Origin: Parvibaculum indicum | Lineage (GTDB): Bacteria > Pseudomonadota > Alphaproteobacteria > Parvibaculales > Parvibaculaceae | Direction of reading: 5' to 3' | NCBI RefSeq assembly: GCF_011762095.1 | Contig: NZ_JAASQO010000011.1 | Location: forward strand, 1 to 64,000 | DNA length: 64,000 nt | In this document: one piece after another, positions 1 to 7,505 of the stretch | Layout: each line of letters begins with the position of its first letter | Position numbering within the stretch: the first letter of the stretch is position 1 | Position numbers and translations under genes: made by a program | The notes under the pieces: model-generated | The model's database searches: none | Told to the model about the DNA's origin: nothing | What the model saw: only the letters and a program-made list of their open reading frames with translations

Positions 1-2
1 AT

Positions 3-62
3 GAACTCCGTCTCGAAGTCCTCAAGCTCGCGAAACGCTGGAAGCCGAAAACAAGCCGGTGA
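3..62 (+). CDS. 3' end of an unidentified gene cut by the window edge
   Basis: The frame starting at base 3 is open from the window edge and ends at a TGA at 60-62. It encodes a basic tail ending in LAKRWKPKTSR. The Leu/Lys/Arg-rich composition resembles a real C-terminus, and the next gene starts about 60 bp downstream. Too little is visible to name a family. It may also be a chance open frame. Confidence 0.3.
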   Translation, partial: ELRLEVLKLAKRWKPKTSR

Positions 63-121
63 AATGGGCGGGGTGTGACCGGAACACCGCTTACGGGAAT
101 ACACATATTGTTGGGGAAAAG

Positions 122-646
122 ATGCTTGATATCGCTCAATGGCTGGATTCATTCCATTCATTGGTATGGGTGGCGTTAATTGTCATCTGCCTGCAATTCG
201 TGGTCGCGGGAGCGCTCATCTCACTCGCCTACTACATCGTTTCCAAGGACAAGTTACGGCTGGAACTGTTCTCGCGTCGCCTCAGCGTTTTCGAGGGCAT
301 CCAGGAAATCCTCACTGACTATATCGTAAGAGAACATATCGGCCCGGAAGAGTTGCGGCGCTACGTATCGGTCACCTCCGAAGCGCCTTTCATCCTCGGG
401 CAGGATGTCGTCGCGCATCTCAACGAAATCCGCTCGCGCTTCATCGTCCTTGTCGTGTGGGGACAACTTCCCGACAGGAACAATCTCCCCGCTTCCGAAC
501 GCGAGAAGGCGGAAATGGCGGAACGCTGGATCAAGGACCACATCGATTCCGATACGCTGCAAAAGCTCTTCGTGAAGGAAATGGGTCTCTTCTTCTCCCG
601 GAGAAAACGGGAACGACCCCGGACCCTTCAAACCACAAGCGCCTAA
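122..646 (+). CDS. Small single-pass membrane protein of unknown function (paralog A)
   Basis: This 174-residue protein has one N-terminal hydrophobic segment (about residues 14-40, VALIVICLQFVVAGALISLA) followed by a charged, probably cytoplasmic helical domain with the stretch LSVFEGIQEIL. The ATG at 122 is preferred over an in-frame ATG at 59, because the resulting N-terminus matches in length the paralog at 1010-1567, and the upstream extension is hydrophilic with no counterpart. I do not recognise the family. The resemblance to paralog B runs the whole length (FEGxQ, VT-EAPxILG, LxEIRS), which indicates a duplication. The C-terminus is basic. Confidence 0.72.
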   Translation: MLDIAQWLDSFHSLVWVALIVICLQFVVAGALISLAYYIVSKDKLRLELFSRRLSVFEGIQEILTDYIVREHIGPEELRRYVSVTSEAPFILGQDVVAHLNEIRSRFIVLVVWGQLPDRNNLPASEREKAEMAERWIKDHIDSDTLQKLFVKEMGLFFSRRKRERPRTLQTTSA

Positions 647-1009
647 GAAAACGCGCCTTCGCGCCACGGGCGCACCCCACCCGATTTTCATGGTGCCGCG
701 AGAAGCGCATCGCCGGCGTTCGGCGCAAGACGCTGCAACACGCCATGCCCCATGCCGACAATCCTGTCATCTTTCGACGCGGGTACAACTGCGATTTGTA
801 CGCCGCCAATCCATGCGATGAAAAACGGTCAGCCGGACCGTCCGTATGCTGCCGACCCGCATCCCGTCGGCACGACGGAGGCTGGTGTGATTCTATTGAG
901 CAAAATATCCATATCGGACCCGATTAGATGCATTAGTAAAGTGAAATTACAATTTCTAATGCAATATTATGGATCAGGTCGGACGAACCGCTTGTCCATT
1001 TAAGCTTTC
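647..1009. other. Intergenic stretch without a recognisable gene
   Basis: These 363 bases separate the two membrane-protein paralogs. Short open frames exist on both strands, but none has a convincing start, composition or family signature. The last ~120 bases are AT-richer and probably hold the promoter of the downstream paralog. I see no strong hairpin. Confidence 0.5.
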
Positions 1010-1567
1010 TTGAATGTAAGCTTCTTTGCATCTAGGGACCCGGTACACATCATGGTTTTGACTGTAGCGCTAATAGTTACAATTCAATTTGTGCTGGGTT
1101 TCGGAGCGCTCGCTCTGGCTTGCGCCTATTCGTCCCGGTGTCATATGCGGAGGGGCCTTTTCAAACGACAGCTCACCATATTCGAGGGCGTCCAGGACAC
1201 CTTCACCCATTTCGTGACGCATGGCCGGATCGATGCGGACAGCCTTCGCTTCTTCACATCCGTCACAGCCGAGGCACCGCTCATCCTGGGGCCGGACATC
1301 GTTTCCCTTCTCGACGAGATCCGCTCGCACCTCCTCTTCATGGCCATGATCGAGGAACGGCAGCAGGCGGGCGACCTGACGTCTTTCGAGCAGAAGCAGC
1401 TCGACAACGCAAAATGCCGGCTGCAGCGGATGATAGACACCAACGCGCTCCAGACCCTCTTCATGAAGGAAGTTCACCAGCGCTCGCACATCGGCAAGCG
1501 GGTGAACCACATCCGGCGCAAGATGTTTCCCGGATTGCCGTCCGGCGCGACCTCCCCCTCCTACTGA
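1010..1567 (+). CDS. Small single-pass membrane protein of unknown function (paralog B)
   Basis: This 185-residue protein has an N-terminal hydrophobic helix (about residues 16-40) and a soluble helical domain. Compared with the gene at 122-646, it shares LTIFEGVQ against LSVFEGIQ, SVTAEAPLILG against SVTSEAPFILG, and LLDEIRS against HLNEIRS, so the two are tandem duplicates. The TTG at 1010 gives an N-terminus of equal length to its paralog; an ATG at 1052 would remove the residues before the membrane helix. Function unknown. A hairpin follows the stop. Confidence 0.7.
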   Translation: MNVSFFASRDPVHIMVLTVALIVTIQFVLGFGALALACAYSSRCHMRRGLFKRQLTIFEGVQDTFTHFVTHGRIDADSLRFFTSVTAEAPLILGPDIVSLLDEIRSHLLFMAMIEERQQAGDLTSFEQKQLDNAKCRLQRMIDTNALQTLFMKEVHQRSHIGKRVNHIRRKMFPGLPSGATSPSY

Positions 1568-1575
1568 CGGGAAAA

Positions 1576-1605
1576 CGCATGGCGAGCCCGCTCGCCCGCC
1601 ATGCG
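1576..1605. terminator. Inverted repeat between convergent genes
   Basis: Arms CGCATGGCG (1576-1584) and CGCCATGCG (1597-1605) form a perfect 9-bp stem. It lies between the stop of the membrane protein at 1567 and the stop of the convergent terminase gene at 1613. It lacks a clear T-run, so termination is plausible but not certain. Confidence 0.4.
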
Positions 1606-1612
1606 CATCGCA

Positions 1613-2683
1613 TCACCGCTGTTTGCTCTTGCCGTCGCCGCCCTGATTGCTTTCGGCGACGATCCGGTCCGCACCATGGTCGCGATAGGCCTTCGCCGTC
1701 CTGTTCGCCCAGGCCAGCGGCGAGACGCGCGGCAGGCTGCGGTCGTCCAGCACAAACCCGTGCCCGCGCGCATCCCGCCCGGCGACCACGATGCCGCATT
1801 CGTCCGACGCCGGACCGCTCGTCACTGGCGGGTCCACCGCCACCACGATGCGCGTCAGCTCCGGCAGCGCATTCACCCGTGTCTCTTCCAGCAAGCCGCG
1901 CGACCAGAGCGCATGCGGATTGTCCTCGATCAGTTCCGCGTCGAGTTCCTGCCGCCCCAGCCGCGTGCCCTCGTAGCGCGCGATCACCGAGCGGAAAAAC
2001 GCATCCGCCAGATTGGCGCGGTTGGCATAGGTCGAGGCTTTCGTCACCGCCGTCGCTTCGTCCTTCATGAGGCGCTTGACCAGCGGCACCGGCCTCGGCG
2101 TCGTCGTCACCACCTGCCGGGGCCGCTCGCCCAGCCTGAGGCCGAATTGCAGCATGTCCCAGGCCGCTTCCGCATAGCGCCATTTCGCCAGCTCGTCGGC
2201 CCAGGCCGCGTCGAATTGCGGCCCGCGCAGGCTTTCCGGTTCCGTCGCCGAAAACAATTGCGCCACCGCGCCGTTCGGCCATAGAAGTCTGCGCCGCGAG
2301 GCCTCGTATTTCGGCTTCGCCACGCCGGAGATGGCCATGAGCCCGGACGGCCCGTCCACCATCACCTCGCGTGCATCCGCATAAGTTTCGCCGACAAGTG
2401 CGATGCGGCCGGCTCGGTTCGCGTCCACCTGCGCCCGCACCCATTCCGCGCCCGCGCGGGTTTTCCCTGCGCCGCGCCCGCCCAGCACCAGCCATGTCGT
2501 CCAGTCGGTCGACGGCGGCAACTGGTCGGCGCGCGCCCAGAAGGGCCAGTGTTCAATCAGAAACGCCGCTTCCTTCGCCGTCAGGCTTTTCAGGAAGCCG
2601 CGCCTCGCCGTTTCCGGCAGCGAGGCCAACGAGGCGGCGCTCAAGCTCGGCGCGGAGCGCGGCGCCCCCCTTGTCTGCTCCAT
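1613..2683 (-). pseudogene. Truncated terminase large subunit (GTA gene 2 / phage packaging ATPase)
   Basis: The 356-residue product resembles the DNA-packaging ATPase of alphaproteobacterial gene transfer agents and related prophages. A Walker A motif GGRGAGKT lies at about residues 68-75, followed by an adenine-binding-like region, a Walker B region near FDAAWADELAKW, and the first acidic motif of the RNase-H-like nuclease (VVAVDPP). The frame stops soon after AESNQGGD, where complete homologues usually continue for roughly another 70-90 residues with the remaining nuclease residues. No portal, capsid or tail gene follows; the next genes are unrelated membrane proteins. I therefore infer a decayed remnant rather than a working packaging motor. 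It overlaps the upstream small-subunit gene by about 130 bp. Confidence 0.75.
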
Positions 2684-3095
2684 CCTTCGGTTTCGCCTTC
2701 TTGGTCGCGTTCTGAATTTCGGTCAGCTTGTCGAGCGAGCGCACCAGCACGGTCAGCCGCTTCGCCGCGCGTTCGCGGTCGGCGGGTGCACCGTCCTGCT
2801 CATATTCCTTTTCGATATCGCCGATTTCCCGGTCGATGAGCCGTCGCAGCCGCGTCAGCAGATTGGCCTGCGTCAACCGTCCCGCCGTGGCGCGCTCCTC
2901 CGGCGCGGCGTTTTTCGCGCGGCTTTGCGTACATCGCATCGGCCAGCCTTCACGGGTCGCCCTGGCGGAAAGGGTCTGCCACGGAATGCCCAGCGTCGCC
3001 GCCGTCTCGCGCAGCGGGATTGCCGGATCGGCATAGGCGCGCCTCACCGCCGCCCAGTCGATGCTTTCCGCATCCTGTTCGTTCGTCTCGTTCAC
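2553..3095 (-). CDS. Terminase small-subunit-like HTH protein (GTA gene 1-like)
   Basis: This 180-residue protein begins at a GTG. Its N-terminal helix-turn-helix (WAAVRRAYADPAIPLRETAA, then TLGIPWQTL) is typical of phage/GTA small-terminase-like proteins. A basic, Lys/Glu-rich helical region follows (about residues 85-140). It lies immediately upstream of the large terminase and overlaps its start, the usual order of GTA genes 1 and 2. The open frame extends much further upstream, but that extension reads through a tRNA fragment and a HAD gene on the other strand, so the GTG was chosen. Alone it cannot package DNA. Confidence 0.6.
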   Translation of the reverse strand: MNETNEQDAESIDWAAVRRAYADPAIPLRETAATLGIPWQTLSARATREGWPMRCTQSRAKNAAPEERATAGRLTQANLLTRLRRLIDREIGDIEKEYEQDGAPADRERAAKRLTVLVRSLDKLTEIQNATKKAKPKDGADKGGAALRAELERRLVGLAAGNGEARLPEKPDGEGSGVSD

Positions 3096-3112
3096 GGATT
3101 TCCCGATATACA

Positions 3113-3174
3113 AAAGAAGGTAGGAAGGAGCGGCCCGCTTGCCAATTGGGGATATCTTCGAAATTGCAAGTCGT
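3113..3174. repeat. Direct repeat, left copy (flanks the HAD gene)
   Basis: This segment shares the order TAGGAAG, then a GC-rich stretch, then the exact string GCCAATTGGGGATATCT with 3838-3903 on the other side of the HAD gene. The similarity covers about 50 bp with a few mismatches and single-base gaps. The two copies lie roughly 725 bp apart in the same orientation. Confidence 0.65.
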
Positions 3175-3185
3175 CCCCGCATGCG

Positions 3186-3217
3186 TATCGTGGGTTCGAA
3201 TCCTATCCTCTCCGCCA
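3186..3217 (+). other. tRNA 3'-end fragment (T-arm, acceptor strand and CCA), probably Ser-like
   Basis: The bases contain TGGGTTCGAATCCTATCC followed by TCTCCGCCA, which is the T-loop, T-stem, 3' acceptor strand and encoded CCA of a tRNA, closest by memory to tRNA-Ser. No matching 5' acceptor strand (CGGAGAG-like) or D-arm occurs within the preceding 100 bases, so this is not a complete tRNA gene. Such 3' fragments are commonly left as integration (att) duplications. It lies between the terminase remnant and the HAD gene. Confidence 0.6.
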
Positions 3218-3245
3218 CGCACAATAAGTTGGAGAACGCGAAAAC

Positions 3246-3854
3246 ATGGTCCGCTGCCTGATGCTCGATGTGGACGGGGTCGTGGTCACGGGCCGCCCGG
3301 AAGACGGCCTGTCCTGGGCCACCGACATCGAACGCGATCTCGGCATCGCGCCCGATGCGCTGCGCGACATCTTCTTCGCGCCGCACTGGACCGACATCGT
3401 GACGGGCCGCAAACCGCTTCTCGACACGCTCCACACCTGCCTGCCCGCGCTTGCGCCCTCGCTCACCGCGCAGGCCTTCATCGACTACTGGTTCGAAAAG
3501 GATTCGCGCATCGACCGCGCCGTGCTGGCCGCCTGCGACGCGCTGCGCGGGCGCGGCGTGCGGGTCTTCCTCGCCACCAATCAGGAACATCTGCGCGCGG
3601 CCCACCTCATGGACCGCCTCGCGCTGCGTCCTCATGTCGACGGCATGATCTATTCCGCCGATATCGCCGCGCGAAAGCCGGATCGCGCCTTTTTCGACGC
3701 CGCCGAAAGGATCAGCGGCGCCGCGCCGCATGACATTCTTCTGGTGGACGATACGAAGGCCAATATAGACGCCGCCCTCGCAGCAGGCTGGAACGCCGCG
3801 CATTGGGCGCCGGGGACGACTCCCGAAACACTTCCGGATATGGTCCGAAGATAG
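3246..3854 (+). CDS. HAD-superfamily hydrolase (phosphatase-like)
   Basis: This 202-residue protein carries the four HAD motifs: MLDVDGVV with nucleophile Asp8 and acid Asp10, the ATNQ motif II near residue 110, Lys in ARKPDRAFF near residue 142 (motif III), and LLVDDTKAN with paired aspartates near 166 (motif IV). A helical cap between motifs I and II suggests a subfamily IA (YihX/epoxide-hydrolase-like) phosphatase. The substrate cannot be deduced. The gene stands alone, framed by the direct repeats at 3113-3174 and 3838-3903; the right repeat overlaps its stop codon. Confidence 0.85.
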   Translation: MVRCLMLDVDGVVVTGRPEDGLSWATDIERDLGIAPDALRDIFFAPHWTDIVTGRKPLLDTLHTCLPALAPSLTAQAFIDYWFEKDSRIDRAVLAACDALRGRGVRVFLATNQEHLRAAHLMDRLALRPHVDGMIYSADIAARKPDRAFFDAAERISGAAPHDILLVDDTKANIDAALAAGWNAAHWAPGTTPETLPDMVRR

Positions 3855-3903
3855 GAAGCGAGCGCCCCGCTGCCAATTGGGGATATCTCGTAAAATACGA
3901 AAC
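3838..3903. repeat. Direct repeat, right copy (overlaps the HAD stop)
   Basis: This is the second copy of the element at 3113-3174, with the identical core GCCAATTGGGGATATCT. The HAD stop codon TAG lies in its first third. A palindromic repeat of the GTCATCCCGG family begins directly afterwards. Confidence 0.65.
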
Positions 3904-3907
3904 GGAT

Positions 3908-3937
3908 GTCATCCCGGCGAAAGCCGGGACCCAATCC
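3908..3937. repeat. Palindromic intergenic repeat, family A
   Basis: TCCCGGC-GAAA-GCCGGGA forms a perfect stem inside the consensus GTCATCCCGGCGAAAGCCGG. The same unit recurs in at least nine other intergenic regions of this window, often in back-to-back copies. It behaves like a REP/BIME-type element. Confidence 0.85.
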
Positions 3938-3999
3938 ACGTTTCGGCATGCCGGGAGGATACTTGTTGCCCGGACCTATTGGCGGTGGCGTATCGCCTT

Positions 4000-4515
4000 T
4001 CACCCTGAGCGGCACAAATACCAGTTCGGATCCCGCACAGGCTTGCAATTCGCTGGGGAATAAAAGTCCTCTATTCGGGCATTGGTGGATACTTTTACGA
4101 TCCAGATGCCTTCAGTACTCCCGCCGAACCCGTGGCCGAAAATCAGGAACTTAACCAGCCGAACATTCTTCCAGCCAAGGGCGGTCTCATTCTCTGGAGA
4201 TTCTTCCGACCGAAAGACATCCACCGACTGCACGTCGATCTTCGCCATCTGACGCACGATGTCGGTGTAAGCAGCCTTATCCTCTGATGACAAAGGCCCG
4301 TATTGCTTATTGAGATGCATGTTCCCCTTTTCAGGGGTGAAATCCTCGGTGATATATTTGAACTTGGGATTTTTAATAAGCTCACGATCCAGCGTCTCGA
4401 ATGCTTTCTCGTGAGCATGGAAGATGGCCTCCGCCTCGTCCATCGTTCCCCATTCTTCACATGCGAAAAGGGAAAGGAGGGCGAACAGAACAAAGAGCCG
4501 AACCGATATTTTCAT
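4000..4515 (-). CDS. Putative lipoprotein of unknown function
   Basis: This 171-residue protein begins MKISVRLFVLFALLSLFAC, a short signal peptide with a lipobox-like LFAC, so Cys19 is probably lipidated. The mature part is hydrophilic with no domain I recognise; two further cysteines lie near the C-terminus. Its coding sequence is visibly AT-richer than its neighbours, which suggests recent acquisition. It starts 9 bp after the stop of the YcgN-type gene on the same strand, so the two are probably co-transcribed. Function unknown. Confidence 0.7.
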   Translation of the reverse strand: MKISVRLFVLFALLSLFACEEWGTMDEAEAIFHAHEKAFETLDRELIKNPKFKYITEDFTPEKGNMHLNKQYGPLSSEDKAAYTDIVRQMAKIDVQSVDVFRSEESPENETALGWKNVRLVKFLIFGHGFGGSTEGIWIVKVSTNARIEDFYSPANCKPVRDPNWYLCRSG

Positions 4516-4524
4516 GAAAGGCCC

Positions 4525-4998
4525 TCAATCCGCCTCGTCGCCCAGCTCGTCCCTGTCGTCGAAGGGCCAGCTTGCTTCGTGGTCCTCTATGTCGTCCTTC
4601 ACGTCGGACTCATAGACGAACCGTCCCCGTACGGACATTCCGGCCTCGATCACCGTCCGGTATTCGCCGGAGCGCAAGGGGTGCCACCACGCAAGGCCCC
4701 GCCCCTCCTTCAGCCGCCGATAGGCGCAGGAAGGCGGCATCCAGTCGATGTCCTCGATATTGTCCGGCGTCAGCGGAATGCAGTCCGGTACGCGCTTGTT
4801 GCGGTTAGGGTAGTCCGTGCAGCGGCAGGTGCCCGCCTCCAGCAGGTCGCAGCCCACATCGGTATAGATGAGCTCGTCCGTCTCCTCGTCCTCGAGCTTG
4901 ACGAGACAGCATTTGGCGCAGCCGTCGCATAGCTGCTCCCATTCCGCCTTCGTCATTTCGTCGAGGCGCTTCACGCGCCAGAAGGGTTCTTCGCTCAT
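4525..4998 (-). CDS. YcgN-family (UPF0260) cysteine-cluster protein
   Basis: This 157-residue protein carries the family hallmark CDGCAKCC near residue 25, followed by CRCTDYPNR and PDCIPLTP, giving a conserved set of cysteines typical of zinc- or iron-chelating cluster proteins. The start at 4998 (MSEEPFWRVK) matches the usual N-terminus of the family; an in-frame start at 5091 would add an unrelated extension. The biochemical role of the family is not firmly established. It is first in a probable two-gene operon with the lipoprotein at 4000-4515. Confidence 0.85.
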   Translation of the reverse strand: MSEEPFWRVKRLDEMTKAEWEQLCDGCAKCCLVKLEDEETDELIYTDVGCDLLEAGTCRCTDYPNRNKRVPDCIPLTPDNIEDIDWMPPSCAYRRLKEGRGLAWWHPLRSGEYRTVIEAGMSVRGRFVYESDVKDDIEDHEASWPFDDRDELGDEAD

Positions 4999-5231
4999 GC
5001 GCGCCTCTTGCCCCTTTGCGCGAACGGGGTCAAGTGTGCAGTGCCAGGTGTGCGGTGCAATGTCCCGCGCGATCTGTGCCGCCCGGGTCACAATAGTGCC
5101 CCATTCATGCCCTGTTCAGCCCTTTTCCGGCCATATCCCCTGCACAAACATGGTGATTATGGCCGGCATCGGTATTCTCCGCCCCCTATGGTCGCCATCG
5201 GGGGACGGGACTTCAGCGGGGCAATGGCGCT

Positions 5232-7349
5232 TTGAGCGATAACTGGGACGATCCGGAATATCCGCCTTCCGCGGAGCGGCTTCCGTCGCCGCCGGAGAAC
5301 GATCCGGCGCCTTCGGGCCCGCGCCACGGGCCGACCGCGCGCCTCCTCGCCATCCTCGCCGCGGGTCTGGACTGGTTCCGCGCGATCGAGATGCCCCGGG
5401 GCCGCGAGTGGATCGCGCCCATCGCCTCCTTCGTCTTCACCTTCTTCTTCATTCTGGCCGCGCTGCTCGTCTTTGACACGCTGCCCAAGATCGACGGCCG
5501 CCTTGCCGCCGGTCCGCATTCGCCGGGGCTTGCCGTCACCGTGCTCGACACGAACGGCAAGGAAATCGGCTCGCGCGGCGGGCGCGCGGCGAAGGACGTT
5601 CCGCTGGGCGAACTGCCGCCCTATCTGGTGAACGCCTTCATCGCCACCGAGGACCGCCGCTTCTACGAGCATGGCGCGGTCGAACTGCGCTCGATCCTGC
5701 GCGCCGCGCTTGCCAATCTGAGCGCGGGCGGTTTCGTGCAGGGCGGGTCGACCATCACCCAGCAGCTTGCCAAGAATCTTTATCTCGACAATGCCCGCAC
5801 GCTCTGGCGCAAGGCGCAGGAAGCGCTGATCTCCGTCTGGCTCGAACGCCGCCTCACCAAGGACGAGATCCTCGAGCTTTACCTGAACCGCATCTATATG
5901 GGCGGCGGCACCTATGGCGTGGAAGCGGCGTCACAATATTATTTCGGCAAGTCCGCCCGCGAGGTCACGCTGGCCGAGGCCGCCATTCTGGCCGGTCTGC
6001 CCAAGGCGCCCAGCCGCTTCGCGCCCAGCACCAATCTGAAGGCGGCCCGCACGCGCGCCGGCCATGTGCTCGACGCCATGGTGGCGAACGGCAACATCAC
6101 CGAGGCCGAGGCGCGGGAAGCCCGCACAAATCCGGCGGAGATGGCGGTTCGCGACGCGCCGGACAGCGAAAACTATTTCCTCGACTGGGTTTATGACCGG
6201 GTGGGCCGGCTGCTGCCCGAGGCCCGGGGCCGGTTCATCGTCCGCACCACGCTCGACCGGAAAAAACAGGCCGCCGCGGCCGCCGCCATCGCCGGGGCGC
6301 TCAAGGCCAATGGCGAAAAGCTCAATATCTCGCAAGGCGCGATGATCGCGCTGGCGCCCGACGGCTCCATCCTCGCCATGGTGGGCGGCAAATCCTATGG
6401 CGACAGCCAGTTCAACCGCGCCGTGCAGGCCCGCCGCCAGCCCGGCTCCGCCTTCAAGCCCTTCGTCTATCTGGCCGCGCTGGAAGACGGCATGAAGCCC
6501 TGGTCGGGCTTTTACGACAAGCGTCTCGACTATAATGGCTGGACGCCGCAGAACGCCGGCGGCAAGAGCTGGGGCCAGGTCACCATGACGACCGCGCTTG
6601 CCCATTCCATCAACCGCGTCGCGGTGCAGGTCGGCGACAAGGTCGGCGTGGAGCGGGTTCGCGAGGCGGCAAAGGAACTCGGCATCGCCTCGCCCATTCC
6701 GCATAATCTGTCGATCACGCTCGGCTCGTCCGGCGTGTCGCTGATGGAACTCACCGGCGCCTATGCCGCCTTCCCGGCCGAAGGGCGCCTCATCGCGCCT
6801 TACGCGATCCGCCAGATCACGGCGAGCAACGGCTCGATCCTCTACACCCATGCGACCGGCACGGCGCGCGCCACGAGCAAGCGTTCGGCACGCTACATGA
6901 ATGCGATGCTGCGCCGGGTCATGACCACGGGCACCGGCAAGGGCGCGCGGCTTGACGACCGGCTGGCCGCGGGCAAGACCGGCACCTCGCAGGATTACCG
7001 CGACGCCTGGTTCATCGGCTATACCGGCAACGAGATCGCAGGCGTCTGGTTCGGCAATGACGACAATGCGCCGATGAAGCGCGTCTATGGCGGCACGGTC
7101 GCCGCGCGGGCCTGGAAGAGCTACATGCAGGCCTCGCTCAGGGGCACCCCGCCCGCCCCCATTCCCGGCGTCAGCGACACCGACTGGGTGAACCCGGACG
7201 ACGAGCGCAAGCACGAGCCGGAAGATAGGCTCACCGGCTTCTTCGCAGGCCTTGCCGACATCTTCTCCCGCACCCCGCGCCAGGACCCCAACCGCCGCTG
7301 GGGCTCCGGCTTCCGCCGCGGCGGCGAGATGGTCGGCTCGGGATACTAA
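5232..7349 (+). CDS. mrcA: Penicillin-binding protein 1A (bifunctional transglycosylase-transpeptidase)
   Basis: This 705-residue enzyme polymerises and cross-links peptidoglycan at the inner membrane. A proline-rich cytoplasmic N-terminus precedes one membrane segment (about 63-82). The GT51 transglycosylase domain shows TEDRRFYEHGAV with catalytic Glu140, then GGSTITQQLAKN and ELYLNRIYMGGG. The transpeptidase domain shows SAFK with Ser406, SIN at 459-461 and KTG at 582-584. Length is normal for a short class A PBP. The start appears to be TTG at 5232; the nearby ATG at 5224 runs directly into a stop in another frame. It stands alone. PbpC-like naming is possible, but the family is clear. 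Confidence 0.93.
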   Translation: MSDNWDDPEYPPSAERLPSPPENDPAPSGPRHGPTARLLAILAAGLDWFRAIEMPRGREWIAPIASFVFTFFFILAALLVFDTLPKIDGRLAAGPHSPGLAVTVLDTNGKEIGSRGGRAAKDVPLGELPPYLVNAFIATEDRRFYEHGAVELRSILRAALANLSAGGFVQGGSTITQQLAKNLYLDNARTLWRKAQEALISVWLERRLTKDEILELYLNRIYMGGGTYGVEAASQYYFGKSAREVTLAEAAILAGLPKAPSRFAPSTNLKAARTRAGHVLDAMVANGNITEAEAREARTNPAEMAVRDAPDSENYFLDWVYDRVGRLLPEARGRFIVRTTLDRKKQAAAAAAIAGALKANGEKLNISQGAMIALAPDGSILAMVGGKSYGDSQFNRAVQARRQPGSAFKPFVYLAALEDGMKPWSGFYDKRLDYNGWTPQNAGGKSWGQVTMTTALAHSINRVAVQVGDKVGVERVREAAKELGIASPIPHNLSITLGSSGVSLMELTGAYAAFPAEGRLIAPYAIRQITASNGSILYTHATGTARATSKRSARYMNAMLRRVMTTGTGKGARLDDRLAAGKTGTSQDYRDAWFIGYTGNEIAGVWFGNDDNAPMKRVYGGTVAARAWKSYMQASLRGTPPAPIPGVSDTDWVNPDDERKHEPEDRLTGFFAGLADIFSRTPRQDPNRRWGSGFRRGGEMVGSGY

Positions 7350-7364
7350 CCTCAAAACACCCGT

Positions 7365-7476
7365 GTCATCCCGGCGAAAGCCGGGACCCACTCGCCTCTC
7401 ATCCGGCCCCGGCGCTCCCCCTCACCCTGAGGAGCGGACGCCCCTCCGCGTCTCGAAGGGCGAGGCCCGAACTCGT
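7365..7476. repeat. Palindromic repeats, families A and B in tandem
   Basis: 7365-7392 is a family A unit (TCCCGGCGAAAGCCGGGA). 7418-7476 is a second family, with CACCCTGAGGAGCGGACG and CGTCTCGAAGGGCGAG forming an imperfect hairpin. Both lie between the convergent PBP1A and dmeF genes and may act as a 3'-end element. Confidence 0.75.
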
Positions 7477-7505
7477 CGCCCGGCTCCCGGGGACGCCCCG
7501 CCCGC

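Noticed and set aside
2950-3222. 90-residue minus-strand frame starting with an RIRTHD-type sequence
   Set aside because: It reads through the tRNA 3' fragment and repeat; such peptides are a well-known annotation artefact of tRNA ends.
5931-7391. 486-residue open frame opposite PBP1A
   Set aside because: It is a shadow of the PBP1A codon pattern with no recognisable domain or signal.
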